Notes: generated by a model not told the origin, from the sequence alone. A stretch of 64,000 nucleotides of DNA from Mycobacterium yunnanensis (GCF_025823185.1 NZ_JACKVK010000001.1:248001-312000), one strand, 5' to 3'. Shown: positions 25,087 to 33,121, counted from the stretch's first letter. A program made the numbers and translations.

Positions 25087-25812
25087 ATGCCCAACGCGAA
25101 GATCTACGTCAAGGCCTGTGTCAACGGTGCTCGCACCCCCGATCAGCACCCGAATCTGCCCGTCACCCCCGAGCAGCTCGCGGCCGCGGCGGTGTCGGCG
25201 CACGAGGCGGGCGCCCAGGCCGTGCACATGCACCCCAAGACCCCCGACGGCAAGGACTCGCTGGAGCCCGACGTCGTCGCTGCCGCGGTGACCGCCGTCC
25301 GGGCTGCGGTGCCCGGGCTGCCGCTGGGGGTCACCACCGGGTTCTGGGCGTTGCCCGACCCCGACGCGCGACGCCGTGCCGTCGAGGCCTGGACGGTGCT
25401 GCCGGACTTCGCGTCGCTGAACTGGCACGAGCCCGGCTCGCCGGAGCTCGCCGACGTCCTGCTCGGCAAGGGTCTCGGAGTCGAGATCGGCCTGTTCCAT
25501 CTGGAGGCCGCCGCGTCGTGGGCGGAGTCGAAGATGGTGCAGCACTGCATGCGGGTGATGGTCGAGCTTCAGGGGCACGAAGACGTGGCCGTCGCCGACG
25601 CGATGCTGGAACGAATCGCTGCGGCGAATTCGCCGGCGCCGGTGTTGTTGCACGGCCTCGACGACAGTTGCTGGCCGTTGCTCGAGCACGCGGGTGTCTG
25701 CGGTGTGCAGACGCGCATCGGCATGGAGGACACCCTGAAATTGCCCGACGGGTCGGTGACCCCTGACAACGCCGCACTGGTCTCCGCCGCGGTGGAGCTG
25801 CTCAGTCGGTAG
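25087..25812 (+). CDS. BKACE family protein (DUF849, beta-keto acid cleavage enzyme)
   Basis: A 241-residue TIM-barrel protein of the BKACE family, which condenses a beta-keto acid with acetyl-CoA to give acetoacetate and a new CoA ester, using a metal. The metal-binding HMHP segment (AVHMHPKTPDGKDSL) is present, with PLGVTTGFWALP and ASLNWHEPGS. It is shorter than most BKACEs (about 280-310), and the positively charged substrate-defining residues differ, so specificity is unknown. ATG 25087 has a weak GAAGG site. The 3' end overlaps the convergent cupin gene by 11 bp. Confidence 0.85.
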   Translation: MPNAKIYVKACVNGARTPDQHPNLPVTPEQLAAAAVSAHEAGAQAVHMHPKTPDGKDSLEPDVVAAAVTAVRAAVPGLPLGVTTGFWALPDPDARRRAVEAWTVLPDFASLNWHEPGSPELADVLLGKGLGVEIGLFHLEAAASWAESKMVQHCMRVMVELQGHEDVAVADAMLERIAAANSPAPVLLHGLDDSCWPLLEHAGVCGVQTRIGMEDTLKLPDGSVTPDNAALVSAAVELLSR

Positions 25813-26248
25813 GGGTGACGAGGGCGAAGTCGGCGAAGTCGAAACCGGGGACGACGACGCAGCTGACCAGTGTCGGTTCGTCGTCGCGGGGCACCGCGCG
25901 CTGCCAGTGCCCTGGCGGCACGACGACCTGCGGGTGCTCGCCTGCCTCGACGTCACTGCCGAGGAGATGAGTTGTCGCGCCGTCTCTTTCGGCCCCGATG
26001 TCGAGCAGCAACGGGCTGCCGCGGTGGTGGAGCCACAGCTCGGCGCTGCGCACGGTGTGCCAGGCCGACTGCTGCCCGGGCATCAGCAGGAACAGGATGG
26101 CAGTGCCCGCGCTCCGTGCACCGCCGTACTCCGTCGGCAATGCGGGCCGTTCCAGGGTCAGCGCGCTGCGCCACGTCTCCCGGTACCAGCCTCCCTCGGG
26201 GTGGGGCGACAGGTCGAGTTTCCTCGCCCATTCCGGGAGCTCGCTCAT
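25802..26248 (-). CDS. Cupin fold protein, DUF985/Cupin_5 family
   Basis: A 148-residue single-domain cupin. The signatures PHPEGGWYRETWRS and SAGTAILFLLMPGQQSAWHTV are those of the DUF985 (YML079w-like) group, and VVPPGHWQRAV is the second cupin motif. Members are related to sugar isomerases/epimerases, but no activity is established for this branch. It is convergent with BKACE and divergent from a membrane protein gene, with three 23-bp tandem repeats between the latter two starts. Confidence 0.85.
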   Translation of the reverse strand: MSELPEWARKLDLSPHPEGGWYRETWRSALTLERPALPTEYGGARSAGTAILFLLMPGQQSAWHTVRSAELWLHHRGSPLLLDIGAERDGATTHLLGSDVEAGEHPQVVVPPGHWQRAVPRDDEPTLVSCVVVPGFDFADFALVTPTD

Positions 26249-26257
26249 GCCGTCAGC

Positions 26258-26326
26258 CTACGTCGCGGAGGCAGGCCGACCTATGTCGCGGAGGCAGGCC
26301 GACCTATGTCGCGGTGGCACGCCGAC
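26258..26326. repeat. Three tandem 23-bp repeats upstream of divergent genes
   Basis: The unit is CTAYGTCGCGGAGGCAGGCCGAC, split as CTATGTCGCGG and AGGCAGGCCGAC. Copies lie at 26258-26280, 26281-26303 and 26304-26326; the first differs from the second by one base and the third by two. The length is not a multiple of three and the copies lie between the cupin start and the next gene's -10 box, so they are non-coding. Iterated regulator binding sites are plausible. Confidence 0.8.
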
Positions 26327-26330
26327 CCGA

Positions 26331-26336
26331 TACGCT
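26331..26336 (+). promoter_or_regulatory. -10 box of the Rv0912-like membrane gene (leaderless)
   Basis: TACGCT (TANNNT) ends 6 nt before the ATG at 26343. Its -35 region would fall inside the third 23-bp repeat, so a protein bound to the repeats could control it. Confidence 0.5.
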
Positions 26337-26342
26337 CCTGGC

Positions 26343-26777
26343 ATGGCTCGCCTGCGCCCGGGATGGTTCGTCGTGCTGTGCGCGGCGGTGCTCCTGGTGA
26401 GCGCGTGGTTGCCGTGGTTGGTCACCAGCGCCGACGGCGGGGGCCGGGCCAACGCCATCGGCGGGAAACTCGGGGCCATCGGCGTCCCGCCGAATGGCTT
26501 CGGAGTCGGCCAGTTGATCGTCGTGCTGAGTTCGGTGTTGGCCGTGGCGGCGGCGATGTCGGCGCGCAGACTTCGACCCAAGCTCGCTTCCACTGCAGCG
26601 CTGGGCATTTCGGTGGTCCTGGCCGTGCTGGTGGTGTGGTACTACCGGCTGTACGTCGGCAACCCAATCGTCGCGGGTTACGGCCTCTACGTCGGTGCGG
26701 GAGCCGTGGTCGCCGCGGCGGTGTTGTCGGTGTTCGCGATGGTGACGGCATGGGCTGAGATGGGGAGTGGCCGATGA
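26343..26777 (+). CDS. Four-helix integral membrane protein (Rv0912-like)
   Basis: A 144-residue protein with four predicted transmembrane helices: WFVVLCAAVLLVSAWLPWLV, LIVVLSSVLAVAAAMSA, TAALGISVVLAVLVVWYY and GLYVGAGAVVAAAVLSVFAM. It matches the place and type of Rv0912, a conserved membrane protein. It starts at ATG 26343 just after a leaderless -10 box and its stop overlaps the ATG of the GNAT gene (ATGA), so they are coupled. No enzymatic motif; function unknown. Confidence 0.8.
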   Translation: MARLRPGWFVVLCAAVLLVSAWLPWLVTSADGGGRANAIGGKLGAIGVPPNGFGVGQLIVVLSSVLAVAAAMSARRLRPKLASTAALGISVVLAVLVVWYYRLYVGNPIVAGYGLYVGAGAVVAAAVLSVFAMVTAWAEMGSGR

Positions 26778-27358
26778 GTGGTTTCGTCGACCCGGTGGTG
26801 CTCAGCGGGGACCGCTGGGTGCGTCTGGAGCCGCTGACGGCGGAACATGCACCCGAGATCGCCGCGGCCGCCGCCGACGTGCGACCGCTGTGGTTCACCA
26901 GTGCCCCGACCACGGAGTCGGCGCAGGAGTGGATCGACGGGCGGCTGGCGGTGCAACATCCCGACACCGGGCTCACGTTCGTCGTGCGAGCACGCGACGG
27001 CGCGGTGGTCGGGTCGTCGAGCTACTGCCACGTGGACCCACCCAATCGCCGGCTCGAGATCGGTTACACCTGGTATCGGCAGTCCGTCCGCAGGTCGGGC
27101 GTCAACACCGAGTGCAAGCTACTGATGCTCGGGCACGCCTTCGATCGATTGGGTTGCGTCGCAGTCGAATTCCGTACGCACTTCTTCAACTCGACCAGTC
27201 GCGCCGCGATCGAGCGTCTCGGCGCCAAGCGTGACGGAATCCTGCGCAGCCATCAACTACTGCCCGACGGATCGCGGCGCGACACGGTCGTCTACTCGAT
27301 CCTGGACGGCGAATGGCCGTCGGTGCGCAACAACCTGAACTTCCGACTGGACCGGTGA
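26774..27358 (+). CDS. GNAT N-acetyltransferase, RimJ/RimL-like
   Basis: A 194-residue GNAT protein. It begins with the family's LSGDRWVRLEPLTAEHA strand-helix and contains GSSSYCHVDPPNRRLEIGYTW. The acetyl-CoA binding region differs slightly from the usual QxxGxG/A (SVRRSGVNTECKLLMLGHAF), and a characteristic VEFRTHFFNSTSRAAIERLG follows, as in RimJ/RimL-type acetyltransferases. It probably acetylates an N-terminus or small molecule in the cytosol. The ATG overlaps the upstream membrane gene stop by 4 bp. Confidence 0.88.
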   Translation: MSGFVDPVVLSGDRWVRLEPLTAEHAPEIAAAAADVRPLWFTSAPTTESAQEWIDGRLAVQHPDTGLTFVVRARDGAVVGSSSYCHVDPPNRRLEIGYTWYRQSVRRSGVNTECKLLMLGHAFDRLGCVAVEFRTHFFNSTSRAAIERLGAKRDGILRSHQLLPDGSRRDTVVYSILDGEWPSVRNNLNFRLDR

Positions 27359-27401
27359 CGACGCCTCGGCAAGCGTCGGCACCGGTCCTGGGTCGGGGGT
27401 G

Positions 27402-27851
27402 CTAACCGGCGTCGACCGTGTTCGCCTCGATGGACGTCCGGTCGCCGCCGTGGGCGATCTGCACCTTGCGCGGCTTGGCCCTCTCGGCGATCGGAATCGT
27501 CACGGCCAGAACGCCATTCTCGTAGGTTGCGCTGATCGCGGACGCGTCGACGCCGTCACCAAGGGACAGCTGCCTGCGGTAGGTGCCGAAGAACCTCTCG
27601 TTGGTCAGCCACTGGACGGAATCCTCGCTGCGAGCGGTCCGATGCGCGGAGATCGTCAGCGTCCCGCCGTCCACGTCGATGTCGACCGAGCCGGGATCCA
27701 CGCCGGGAAGGTCGGCGGTCAGCAGATAGTGGTCGCCAACCTTGCAAAGGTCCATCGGCATGAACCGAGGACTGCGATTCGATCCGGTCTGAGCGTTCAC
27801 CAGGCCACGGGTCAACACGTCGAAGTCACCAAACGGATCAAAGCGAAGCAC
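27402..27851 (-). CDS. Hsp20/alpha-crystallin small heat-shock protein
   Basis: A 149-residue sHSP. The N-terminus MLRFDPFGDFDVLTRGL is the usual mycobacterial form; the alpha-crystallin domain (about 38-130) has FMPMDLCKVGDHYLLTADLPGV, LTISAHR and ATYENGVLAVTIPI with the I/V-x-I motif. It acts as an ATP-independent holdase. GTG 27851 is supported by a strong GGGAGGTGG ribosome-binding site 8-9 bp upstream. A near-perfect CIRCE element upstream points to HrcA repression and heat induction. Confidence 0.93.
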   Translation of the reverse strand: MLRFDPFGDFDVLTRGLVNAQTGSNRSPRFMPMDLCKVGDHYLLTADLPGVDPGSVDIDVDGGTLTISAHRTARSEDSVQWLTNERFFGTYRRQLSLGDGVDASAISATYENGVLAVTIPIAERAKPRKVQIAHGGDRTSIEANTVDAG

Positions 27852-27923
27852 AGCAATCCACCTCCCTCGTCGACTCGATGCCCGCCACCGCGGCGGGCTG
27901 TCAATCACTGTGCGCTTCCAAAA

Positions 27924-27950
27924 TTAGCACTCATAGGGCGAGAGTGCCAA
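27924..27950. promoter_or_regulatory. CIRCE operator (HrcA site) upstream of hsp20
   Basis: TTAGCACTC (27924-27932), a 9-bp spacer and GAGTGCCAA (27942-27950) match the CIRCE consensus TTAGCACTC-N9-GAGTGCTAA with one mismatch. It lies 73 bp upstream of the Hsp20 GTG and overlaps a plausible -35 (TTGGCA) on the minus strand. Confidence 0.85.
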
Positions 27951-28005
27951 GAAATTTCTTGGCCGAATTTCACGCCAGTCGTGGAGCGCCACAACGACAT
28001 CCGGC

Positions 28006-28557
28006 TCAACTCAGGCGTACGTCCGCGGCCGAGACGACCTCGGCGGCGCGTCCCGGCGCCGTCTGGTGACTCCAGTAGAGGTTGGTGTGTGCGACCACCG
28101 CATCCGGGGGCGGTGCCCCGTAGGACGTCAGATCCTCCGTCGTGTGGGCGTCACCGACGAGGGTGACGTCGTAGCCTCGGGCGAACCCGCCGTGAATGGT
28201 CGACCGCACGCACTGGTCGGTCGAGGCCCCCACCACCACCAGCCTGCCGACGCCGAGTTCGGCCAGATCGTGCTCCAGCGTGGTGGCCTCGAAGGAATCG
28301 CCGTGATTCTTCTCGACGAGCGTTTCGTCGGCCGACCGGCCGAGTTCGGGCACGATCTGCCATTCGTCGCTGCCCCTGGCCAGCTCGTCGTCGGAGTGCT
28401 GCACCCAGATCACGGGTACGCGTTCGGCACGCGCCCGGTCGACGAGGTGGCGAATCGTCGCCACCACCGCGTCACGCGCATACGCACCTGCGACGACGCC
28501 GTTCTGCACGTCGACGACCAATAGTGCACTGTTGGGCCGGTTCTCCAGAGTGGTCAT
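28006..28557 (-). CDS. Isochorismatase-family cysteine hydrolase
   Basis: A 183-residue alpha/beta hydrolase of the isochorismatase/nicotinamidase family. The catalytic triad is visible: Asp in ALLVVDVQNGVV (residue 16), Lys in LVEKNHGDSF and Cys in VVVGASTDQCVRST. Family members cleave amide or enol-ether bonds of small molecules such as isochorismate, nicotinamide and N-carbamoyl compounds; the specificity is unknown here. The ATG overlaps the stop of the double-HxlR regulator gene by 4 bp, making it the last gene of the thiolase-oxygenase-regulator operon. Confidence 0.9.
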   Translation of the reverse strand: MTTLENRPNSALLVVDVQNGVVAGAYARDAVVATIRHLVDRARAERVPVIWVQHSDDELARGSDEWQIVPELGRSADETLVEKNHGDSFEATTLEHDLAELGVGRLVVVGASTDQCVRSTIHGGFARGYDVTLVGDAHTTEDLTSYGAPPPDAVVAHTNLYWSHQTAPGRAAEVVSAADVRLS

Positions 28558-29444
28558 CGCCTGTCCTCCACGTCGGCGCCGCGCAGCGGAGCGGCGCACT
28601 GGTCACAGCTGAGCACGGCGTCGAACGCCACGCCACACGAATCATGCCGCAGGATCACGGCCGGGCCCTCGGGGGCCGCGAACCAGCGCTGCGCCCACTG
28701 CAGGGCGGTGATGAGAATGGGAAAGGTGGCGCGGCCCTTCTCGGTGAGCAGATACCGCCCGCCGGTGGCGTCGAGAACCCCACTGCACGTGAGGATTTGC
28801 AACCTGTCGGCCAGCGAGCCCGGGGGAGCGCCGAGTTGGCCTGCGAAGTCGTTGAACCGGGTCGTGCCGACGAACGCCGCGACCAGAAGGGCGAAGGACC
28901 ACCGGTTTCCGAGGATCTCCATGGTCTGCGGGAACAGCCCCGCCCGTCCCGCCGCCTGCGAGGCCGAGCGCCGGCGCGTCGACTCGGCAGGCATGGAGCG
29001 CGCCCACGACCCGCTCGGCCCCCAGGAGGCAGTCACGTCCTTCTCGGTGACGACCTGTTGGCACGCCTGGCACGTGACCTGCGGCGAGAAATCGGACCCG
29101 CAGCCGAGGTGGTGCATCGTCGGCAGCCGTTCGGCGTGCTCGGGCACCCAGCGGCGCTCCCACTCCCAGATCGCGGTCAACACCGGCCACAGCGATCGGC
29201 CCTGCGCCGTCGGCACGTACTCATACCGCGGGGGCCGCTCCTGGTACGGCTGCCGTTCCAGCAGCCCGTCGGCCGTCATCGCCGTCAACCGACGCACGAG
29301 CACGGCGTGCGAGATCGGCAGGCGGGTGGCGAAGTCGCCGTACCGAGTTACCCCGAGCAGCGCCTGCTGCGCAATCAGCAGCGTCCATTCGTCGCCCAGC
29401 ACGCCCAGCATCCGGCCGACGGCGTTGACGTCACGCGCGTCCAC
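28554..29444 (-). CDS. Duplicated HxlR-type regulator with two winged helices and two zinc-knuckle-like Cys clusters
   Basis: A 296-residue protein made of two HxlR winged-helix domains. Copy 1 (about 1-100) reads MLGVLGDEWTLLIAQQALLG and RLTAMTADGLLERQPY; copy 2 (about 168-265) reads TMEILGNRWSFALLVAAFVG and RLQILTCSGVLDA. After each winged helix sits the same metal-site-like pattern H-x2-C-x9-C-x2-C (HLGCGSDFSPQVTCQAC and HDSCGVAFDAVLSCDQC). One chain thus mimics an HxlR dimer, possibly redox- or metal-responsive. The GTG start overlaps the carotenoid oxygenase stop by one base, and its stop overlaps the isochorismatase start. Confidence 0.87.
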   Translation of the reverse strand: MDARDVNAVGRMLGVLGDEWTLLIAQQALLGVTRYGDFATRLPISHAVLVRRLTAMTADGLLERQPYQERPPRYEYVPTAQGRSLWPVLTAIWEWERRWVPEHAERLPTMHHLGCGSDFSPQVTCQACQQVVTEKDVTASWGPSGSWARSMPAESTRRRSASQAAGRAGLFPQTMEILGNRWSFALLVAAFVGTTRFNDFAGQLGAPPGSLADRLQILTCSGVLDATGGRYLLTEKGRATFPILITALQWAQRWFAAPEGPAVILRHDSCGVAFDAVLSCDQCAAPLRGADVEDRR

Positions 29445-30961
29445 TACAGGCCGATTGCCTCTGCGGCGGTGTCGGTCTGCTGCCAGCGGCGCAGCTCGGC
29501 CCCGGGCGCCCACGTCGAGTGCGTCCCACTCGAAACGCGTTCCGGCAGAGCGAGAGTGCACACCGGGCCGTCGCCGACCCTGGCTGCGTCGAACACCAGG
29601 CAATAGGAGGCGTCGGCGTTCATGTCGGTGGTGATGGTGACGAGGTAGCCGTCGTCCTCGCCGGTGCTTCCAATTCGGGGCGCCATCGCGGTCTCGCTGC
29701 CGTAGACGCCGTCGGCGAAGCGGTAGCTCTCCTCGGACCCCGTCGACAGGTCGTGCTTGACCAACCCGTCGAACAGGAACCAACCCGGCTTCCCCGTCGC
29801 GGCGTAGGCGTAGCGGTAATGCTGCCCCGAGTACCCGGGGTTGATCATGCCGAATTCGGTGATGGAGTCCGACAGCTGCTCCTCGCGGACCCCGCCGGTG
29901 ACGAGGTTGAACCGCCAGCGGTGCAGCCGTGCCTGCATGCGGTCCAGCGCCAAGAAGCGGAACGCCCGCTGCCACTTGTCCCCGAGTCCGTTGTCACTGG
30001 GCTCCGGATCTCCCTGGTAGAACCCGTCGAGCACGATCTCGTCGCCGTCTTCGAAGGCGTTGGTGAAGTGCAGGACGTAGGTCGGGTCGGCCTCGAACCA
30101 CCGGATCTGGGAGGTCTGCCCGCGCCGCGGGATGACGGCGAATCGCGACGGCATGTCGCGGTGGAAGCGCGCCACGTGGGCGTTGCGTTCCAGATACTCG
30201 GGCTCCCAGAACAACGGGAAGTCGTTGAGGATGGCGTAGTTCTCGGTGAAGGCCATGTCGTGGGGGAGACGCGGACCGGGCAGCGGCACGTCGACGTAGT
30301 GCACCAGACGGTCGTCGGCGTCGACGACGCCGTAGTGCATGAACGGATCCTGCTTGGAGTAGTTGAAGAACAGCATCTCCCCGGTCTTGTCGTCGACCTT
30401 CGGGTGCGCCGACACTCCCCAGTCGACGGGGAACGCACCGCCCCACTGCGCCTTGCCGAGCGTGTCGCCACTGAACGGGTCGACCCGGTAGAGGTCGCCG
30501 CACTGGTAGAAGCTGGTCAGCGCGGTGCCCCGGTGGACGATCACGTCGGTGCTCGACGCGTCCTTCATCAACGTCCGCGCGCCCCAGCCGTAGTCGCGCT
30601 TGGCCAGTCCGACCGGCTCGGCGAGCCCCGGCCACAGCGGTCCGCCGGCGTCGTTCTCCTCGGTGAACCCGTCGGTCTGCACGAACCTGTTGCGGTAGAA
30701 CGCCTTTCCGTCACGGAACCCGACGACGTGCACCATGCCGTCCCCGTCGAAGGGGTGATAGGCCTTCATCGCCGGGTGCAACGGATTCTCCGTGTTGCGC
30801 AGGTAGACGCCGTCGAGATCGCGCGGCAGCTCGCCGGCGACGACGGTGAGGTCGTCGGCGTCCCACTCGGTGGACTGAGGTCGCCACGGCCCGGTGCGGT
30901 ACGGATGGTCGTCGTCGTCGGGCAACGTCGAGAGGTACTTGCCGACCACGTCTACGTTCAC
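29444..30961 (-). CDS. Carotenoid cleavage dioxygenase family protein (Rv0913c homologue)
   Basis: A 505-residue seven-bladed propeller enzyme. The four Fe(II)-binding histidines are recognisable in SAHPKVD, RLPHDMAFTENY, YVLHFTNAFEDGDEIVLD and the C-terminal GTHSTWAPG. Family enzymes cleave a C=C bond of carotenoids, stilbenes or related phenolics with O2. Synteny with Rv0913c and the thiolase Rv0914c is clear. The GTG start overlaps the thiolase stop (GTGA). Co-transcription with a thiolase suggests that an oxidative cleavage product is channelled to CoA-dependent chain shortening; the substrate is unknown. Confidence 0.92.
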   Translation of the reverse strand: MNVDVVGKYLSTLPDDDDHPYRTGPWRPQSTEWDADDLTVVAGELPRDLDGVYLRNTENPLHPAMKAYHPFDGDGMVHVVGFRDGKAFYRNRFVQTDGFTEENDAGGPLWPGLAEPVGLAKRDYGWGARTLMKDASSTDVIVHRGTALTSFYQCGDLYRVDPFSGDTLGKAQWGGAFPVDWGVSAHPKVDDKTGEMLFFNYSKQDPFMHYGVVDADDRLVHYVDVPLPGPRLPHDMAFTENYAILNDFPLFWEPEYLERNAHVARFHRDMPSRFAVIPRRGQTSQIRWFEADPTYVLHFTNAFEDGDEIVLDGFYQGDPEPSDNGLGDKWQRAFRFLALDRMQARLHRWRFNLVTGGVREEQLSDSITEFGMINPGYSGQHYRYAYAATGKPGWFLFDGLVKHDLSTGSEESYRFADGVYGSETAMAPRIGSTGEDDGYLVTITTDMNADASYCLVFDAARVGDGPVCTLALPERVSSGTHSTWAPGAELRRWQQTDTAAEAIGL

Positions 30962-32181
30962 GGTTGCTCCTGGCTCGAGACGACGAAACTGACGGTGGTG
31001 GCGGTGCTGCCGCCGAAGTTGAGCGTGCCGAAGGTGTGGGCACCGTCGACCTGGTAGTCACCGGCGGTGCCGCTGACCTGTTTGGCGGCGTCGAGGAGCA
31101 TGCGAACCCCCGACGCGCCCACCGGATGACCGCCGCCGATCAGCCCGCCGCTGGGGTTGACCGGCAGCCGTCCGCCGATCTCGATCTCGCCGTTCTCGAC
31201 GGCCTTCCAGGATTCGCCGGGGCCGGTCAGGCCGATGTGGTCGACGGCCATGTACTCGCTCGGGGTGAAGCAGTCGTGCACCTCGATGCCGTCGAGGTCG
31301 TCGAGCGTCACCCGCGCCCGGCGGAAGGCGTCGTGGACGGCGCCGCGCACGTGCGGCATGACGTACTCGTCGTCGGCGGACCGGTCGAGCTTCTGTCGCA
31401 TGCCCAGGCCCACCGTGCGGTGCCCCCAGCCCCGGATGCGGCCCATGGGGCGCGCGGTGGGGTGTTCGCGCAGATAGCGGTCGGTGACGAGGACGACGCC
31501 GGCGCCACCGTCGGTCATCTGGCTGCAGTCGAAGCGACGGATCCGGCCCTCGACGACGGGGTTGGCGGCGTCGTCGTCGGTCAGGTGGGTCGGCACGGTC
31601 CAGTCGCGGGTCTGCGCGTTCGGGTTGCGGCGCGCGTTGGCGAGGTTGAGGGCGGCGATGGCCCGGAGGTGGCCTTCGTCGAGGCCGTAGCGGCGGTCGT
31701 ACTCCTCGGCGACCGTGGAGAACATCGACGGCCACATGAAGCGGGCGTCACGACCTTCGTGGCCGGTCCACGCGGCCGCGCCGAGGTACTGGGCGGCGGT
31801 GTCACCCGGCACCGTCTTCTCCACCTCCACACCCAGGACCAGGGCCGTCTCGTAGGCCCCGGAACGCAGGTCGGCGATGGCCGCGAGCGTGGCGACGCTG
31901 CCCGAGGCGCAGGCGGCCTCGTGCCGGGAGGAGGGGGTGCCCCACAGGCCGTCGACGACGGTTGCCGGCATGGCGCCGAGGTGGCCCTGGGCGGCGAACA
32001 TCTCGCCGAACGCGTTGCCGACGTGGACGACGCCGACGTCGACGGCGTCGATTTCCGCGGCGTGCAGCGTGGCGGTGACCACCTCGGCGGTTAGGCCGGC
32101 GAAGTCGACGCCCTCGCGGGTGAGGTTTCTGGCGAAGTCGCTTTGGTAGCCGCCGAGGACCCACACGTCGGAAGTGGTCAT
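30958..32181 (-). CDS. Thiolase family protein, SCP-x/acetyl-CoA acetyltransferase-like (Rv0914c homologue)
   Basis: A 407-residue thiolase. The acylated Cys lies in HEAACASGSVA, and the other active-site motifs are IEVHDCFTPSEY and GGLIGGGHPVGASG; this pattern fits the sterol-carrier-protein-type (SCP2/SCP-x) thiolases, which act on lipid or steroid side chains. ATG 32181 is supported by a GGAAG site and start homology (TTSDVWVLGGYQSDF). It is the first gene of the four-gene minus-strand operon. The upstream gap to the GAF-ANTAR gene holds two strong dyads that may regulate it. Confidence 0.92.
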   Translation of the reverse strand: MTTSDVWVLGGYQSDFARNLTREGVDFAGLTAEVVTATLHAAEIDAVDVGVVHVGNAFGEMFAAQGHLGAMPATVVDGLWGTPSSRHEAACASGSVATLAAIADLRSGAYETALVLGVEVEKTVPGDTAAQYLGAAAWTGHEGRDARFMWPSMFSTVAEEYDRRYGLDEGHLRAIAALNLANARRNPNAQTRDWTVPTHLTDDDAANPVVEGRIRRFDCSQMTDGGAGVVLVTDRYLREHPTARPMGRIRGWGHRTVGLGMRQKLDRSADDEYVMPHVRGAVHDAFRRARVTLDDLDGIEVHDCFTPSEYMAVDHIGLTGPGESWKAVENGEIEIGGRLPVNPSGGLIGGGHPVGASGVRMLLDAAKQVSGTAGDYQVDGAHTFGTLNFGGSTATTVSFVVSSQEQP

Positions 32182-32236
32182 CTTCCGCAAGCTACTACAA
32201 CTAACAGAGTGACTACTGGAAATGGCGCAATGAGGC

Positions 32237-32296
32237 GGTCTCGCCGGCTCTGGTCTGAACCGGGCGAGACCTCGGCGTGGTCGGTGTCGACACCGA
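32237..32296. promoter_or_regulatory. Strong dyads between the thiolase operon and the GAF-ANTAR gene
   Basis: GGTCTCGCC (32237-32245) pairs perfectly with GGCGAGACC (32263-32271) across 17 bp. A perfect 16-bp palindrome TCGGTGTCGACACCGA follows at 32281-32296. Both lie in the 195-bp divergent region. They may be operators for the thiolase operon or the GAF-ANTAR gene; which regulator binds is unknown. Confidence 0.5.
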
Positions 32297-32376
32297 TCCA
32301 CGCCTGCTTGGGCTGATTCCCCTGCTCGACGGTGACAAACGTGCTCTGCGATGGCGATAGCGTGCAAAATGCAGGC

Positions 32377-33057
32377 ATGAAGTTGCAGTCCCACGACCTC
32401 GCCATGCGCATGGCGGAGTTGGCGCGAGTCACCGCGCTGCGAAAAGTCGACGACGTACTCGCCGACGTGACAGCCACCGCCAAGGAGCTCATCCCCGGGG
32501 TCGACGTCGCCGGCGTGTTGCTCATCGGCAAGGCCGGAACCTTCGAAACACTGGCCCCGACCAGCGACTTGATGTTCAAACTCGACGAATTGCAGATGCG
32601 TTTCAACGAGGGCCCCTGCGTGGAGGCAGCCCTCGACGAGATCGTCGTCCGGACCGACGACTTCCGCGACGAGCCCCGCTTTCCGAACTACGCGCCGGCG
32701 GTCGTCGAGCTCGGTGTGCTCAGTGCGCTGTCGTTCAAGCTGTACACCGCCGACCGCACGGCAGGCGCCCTCAACTTGTTCGGCCACGAGCCCAAGCTGT
32801 GGGACAGCGAGGCCGAGTCCGTCGGCATGATCCTCGCCGCCCACGCCGCCGCGGCGATCCTCGCGAGCCGGGAAGGCGAGCAGCTGCAGTCGGCGCTGTC
32901 GACGCGCGACCGGATTGGACAGGCCAAGGGCATCATCATGGAACGGTTCAAGATCGACGACGTGCGGGCGTTCTCGATGCTCCGCCAGCTGTCCCAGGAC
33001 ACCAACACCAAGCTGCTCGACGTTGCCCAGCGCGTGATCGACACCCGCGGGGACTAG
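32377..33057 (+). CDS. GAF-ANTAR signalling protein
   Basis: A 226-residue regulator. The GAF domain (about 20-160) includes IPGVDVAGVLLIGKAG, FNEGPCVEAALDE and LSFKLYTADRTAGALNLFG; the ANTAR RNA-binding domain (about 170-226) has DRIGQAKGIIMERFKID and DVAQRVID. ANTAR proteins bind paired hairpins in mRNA leaders to prevent termination; mycobacterial ones are linked to lipid and propionate metabolism. ATG 32377 is preferred as the family start; upstream GTG 32362 is an alternative. It is divergent from the thiolase operon. The ligand of the GAF domain is unknown. Confidence 0.9.
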   Translation: MKLQSHDLAMRMAELARVTALRKVDDVLADVTATAKELIPGVDVAGVLLIGKAGTFETLAPTSDLMFKLDELQMRFNEGPCVEAALDEIVVRTDDFRDEPRFPNYAPAVVELGVLSALSFKLYTADRTAGALNLFGHEPKLWDSEAESVGMILAAHAAAAILASREGEQLQSALSTRDRIGQAKGIIMERFKIDDVRAFSMLRQLSQDTNTKLLDVAQRVIDTRGD

Positions 33058-33121
33058 TCGCGAGAACTCGTCGGCGAAACACCGACATACCGTTGTCGCG
33101 ACCGTGTCCGACGCTGTGGTC

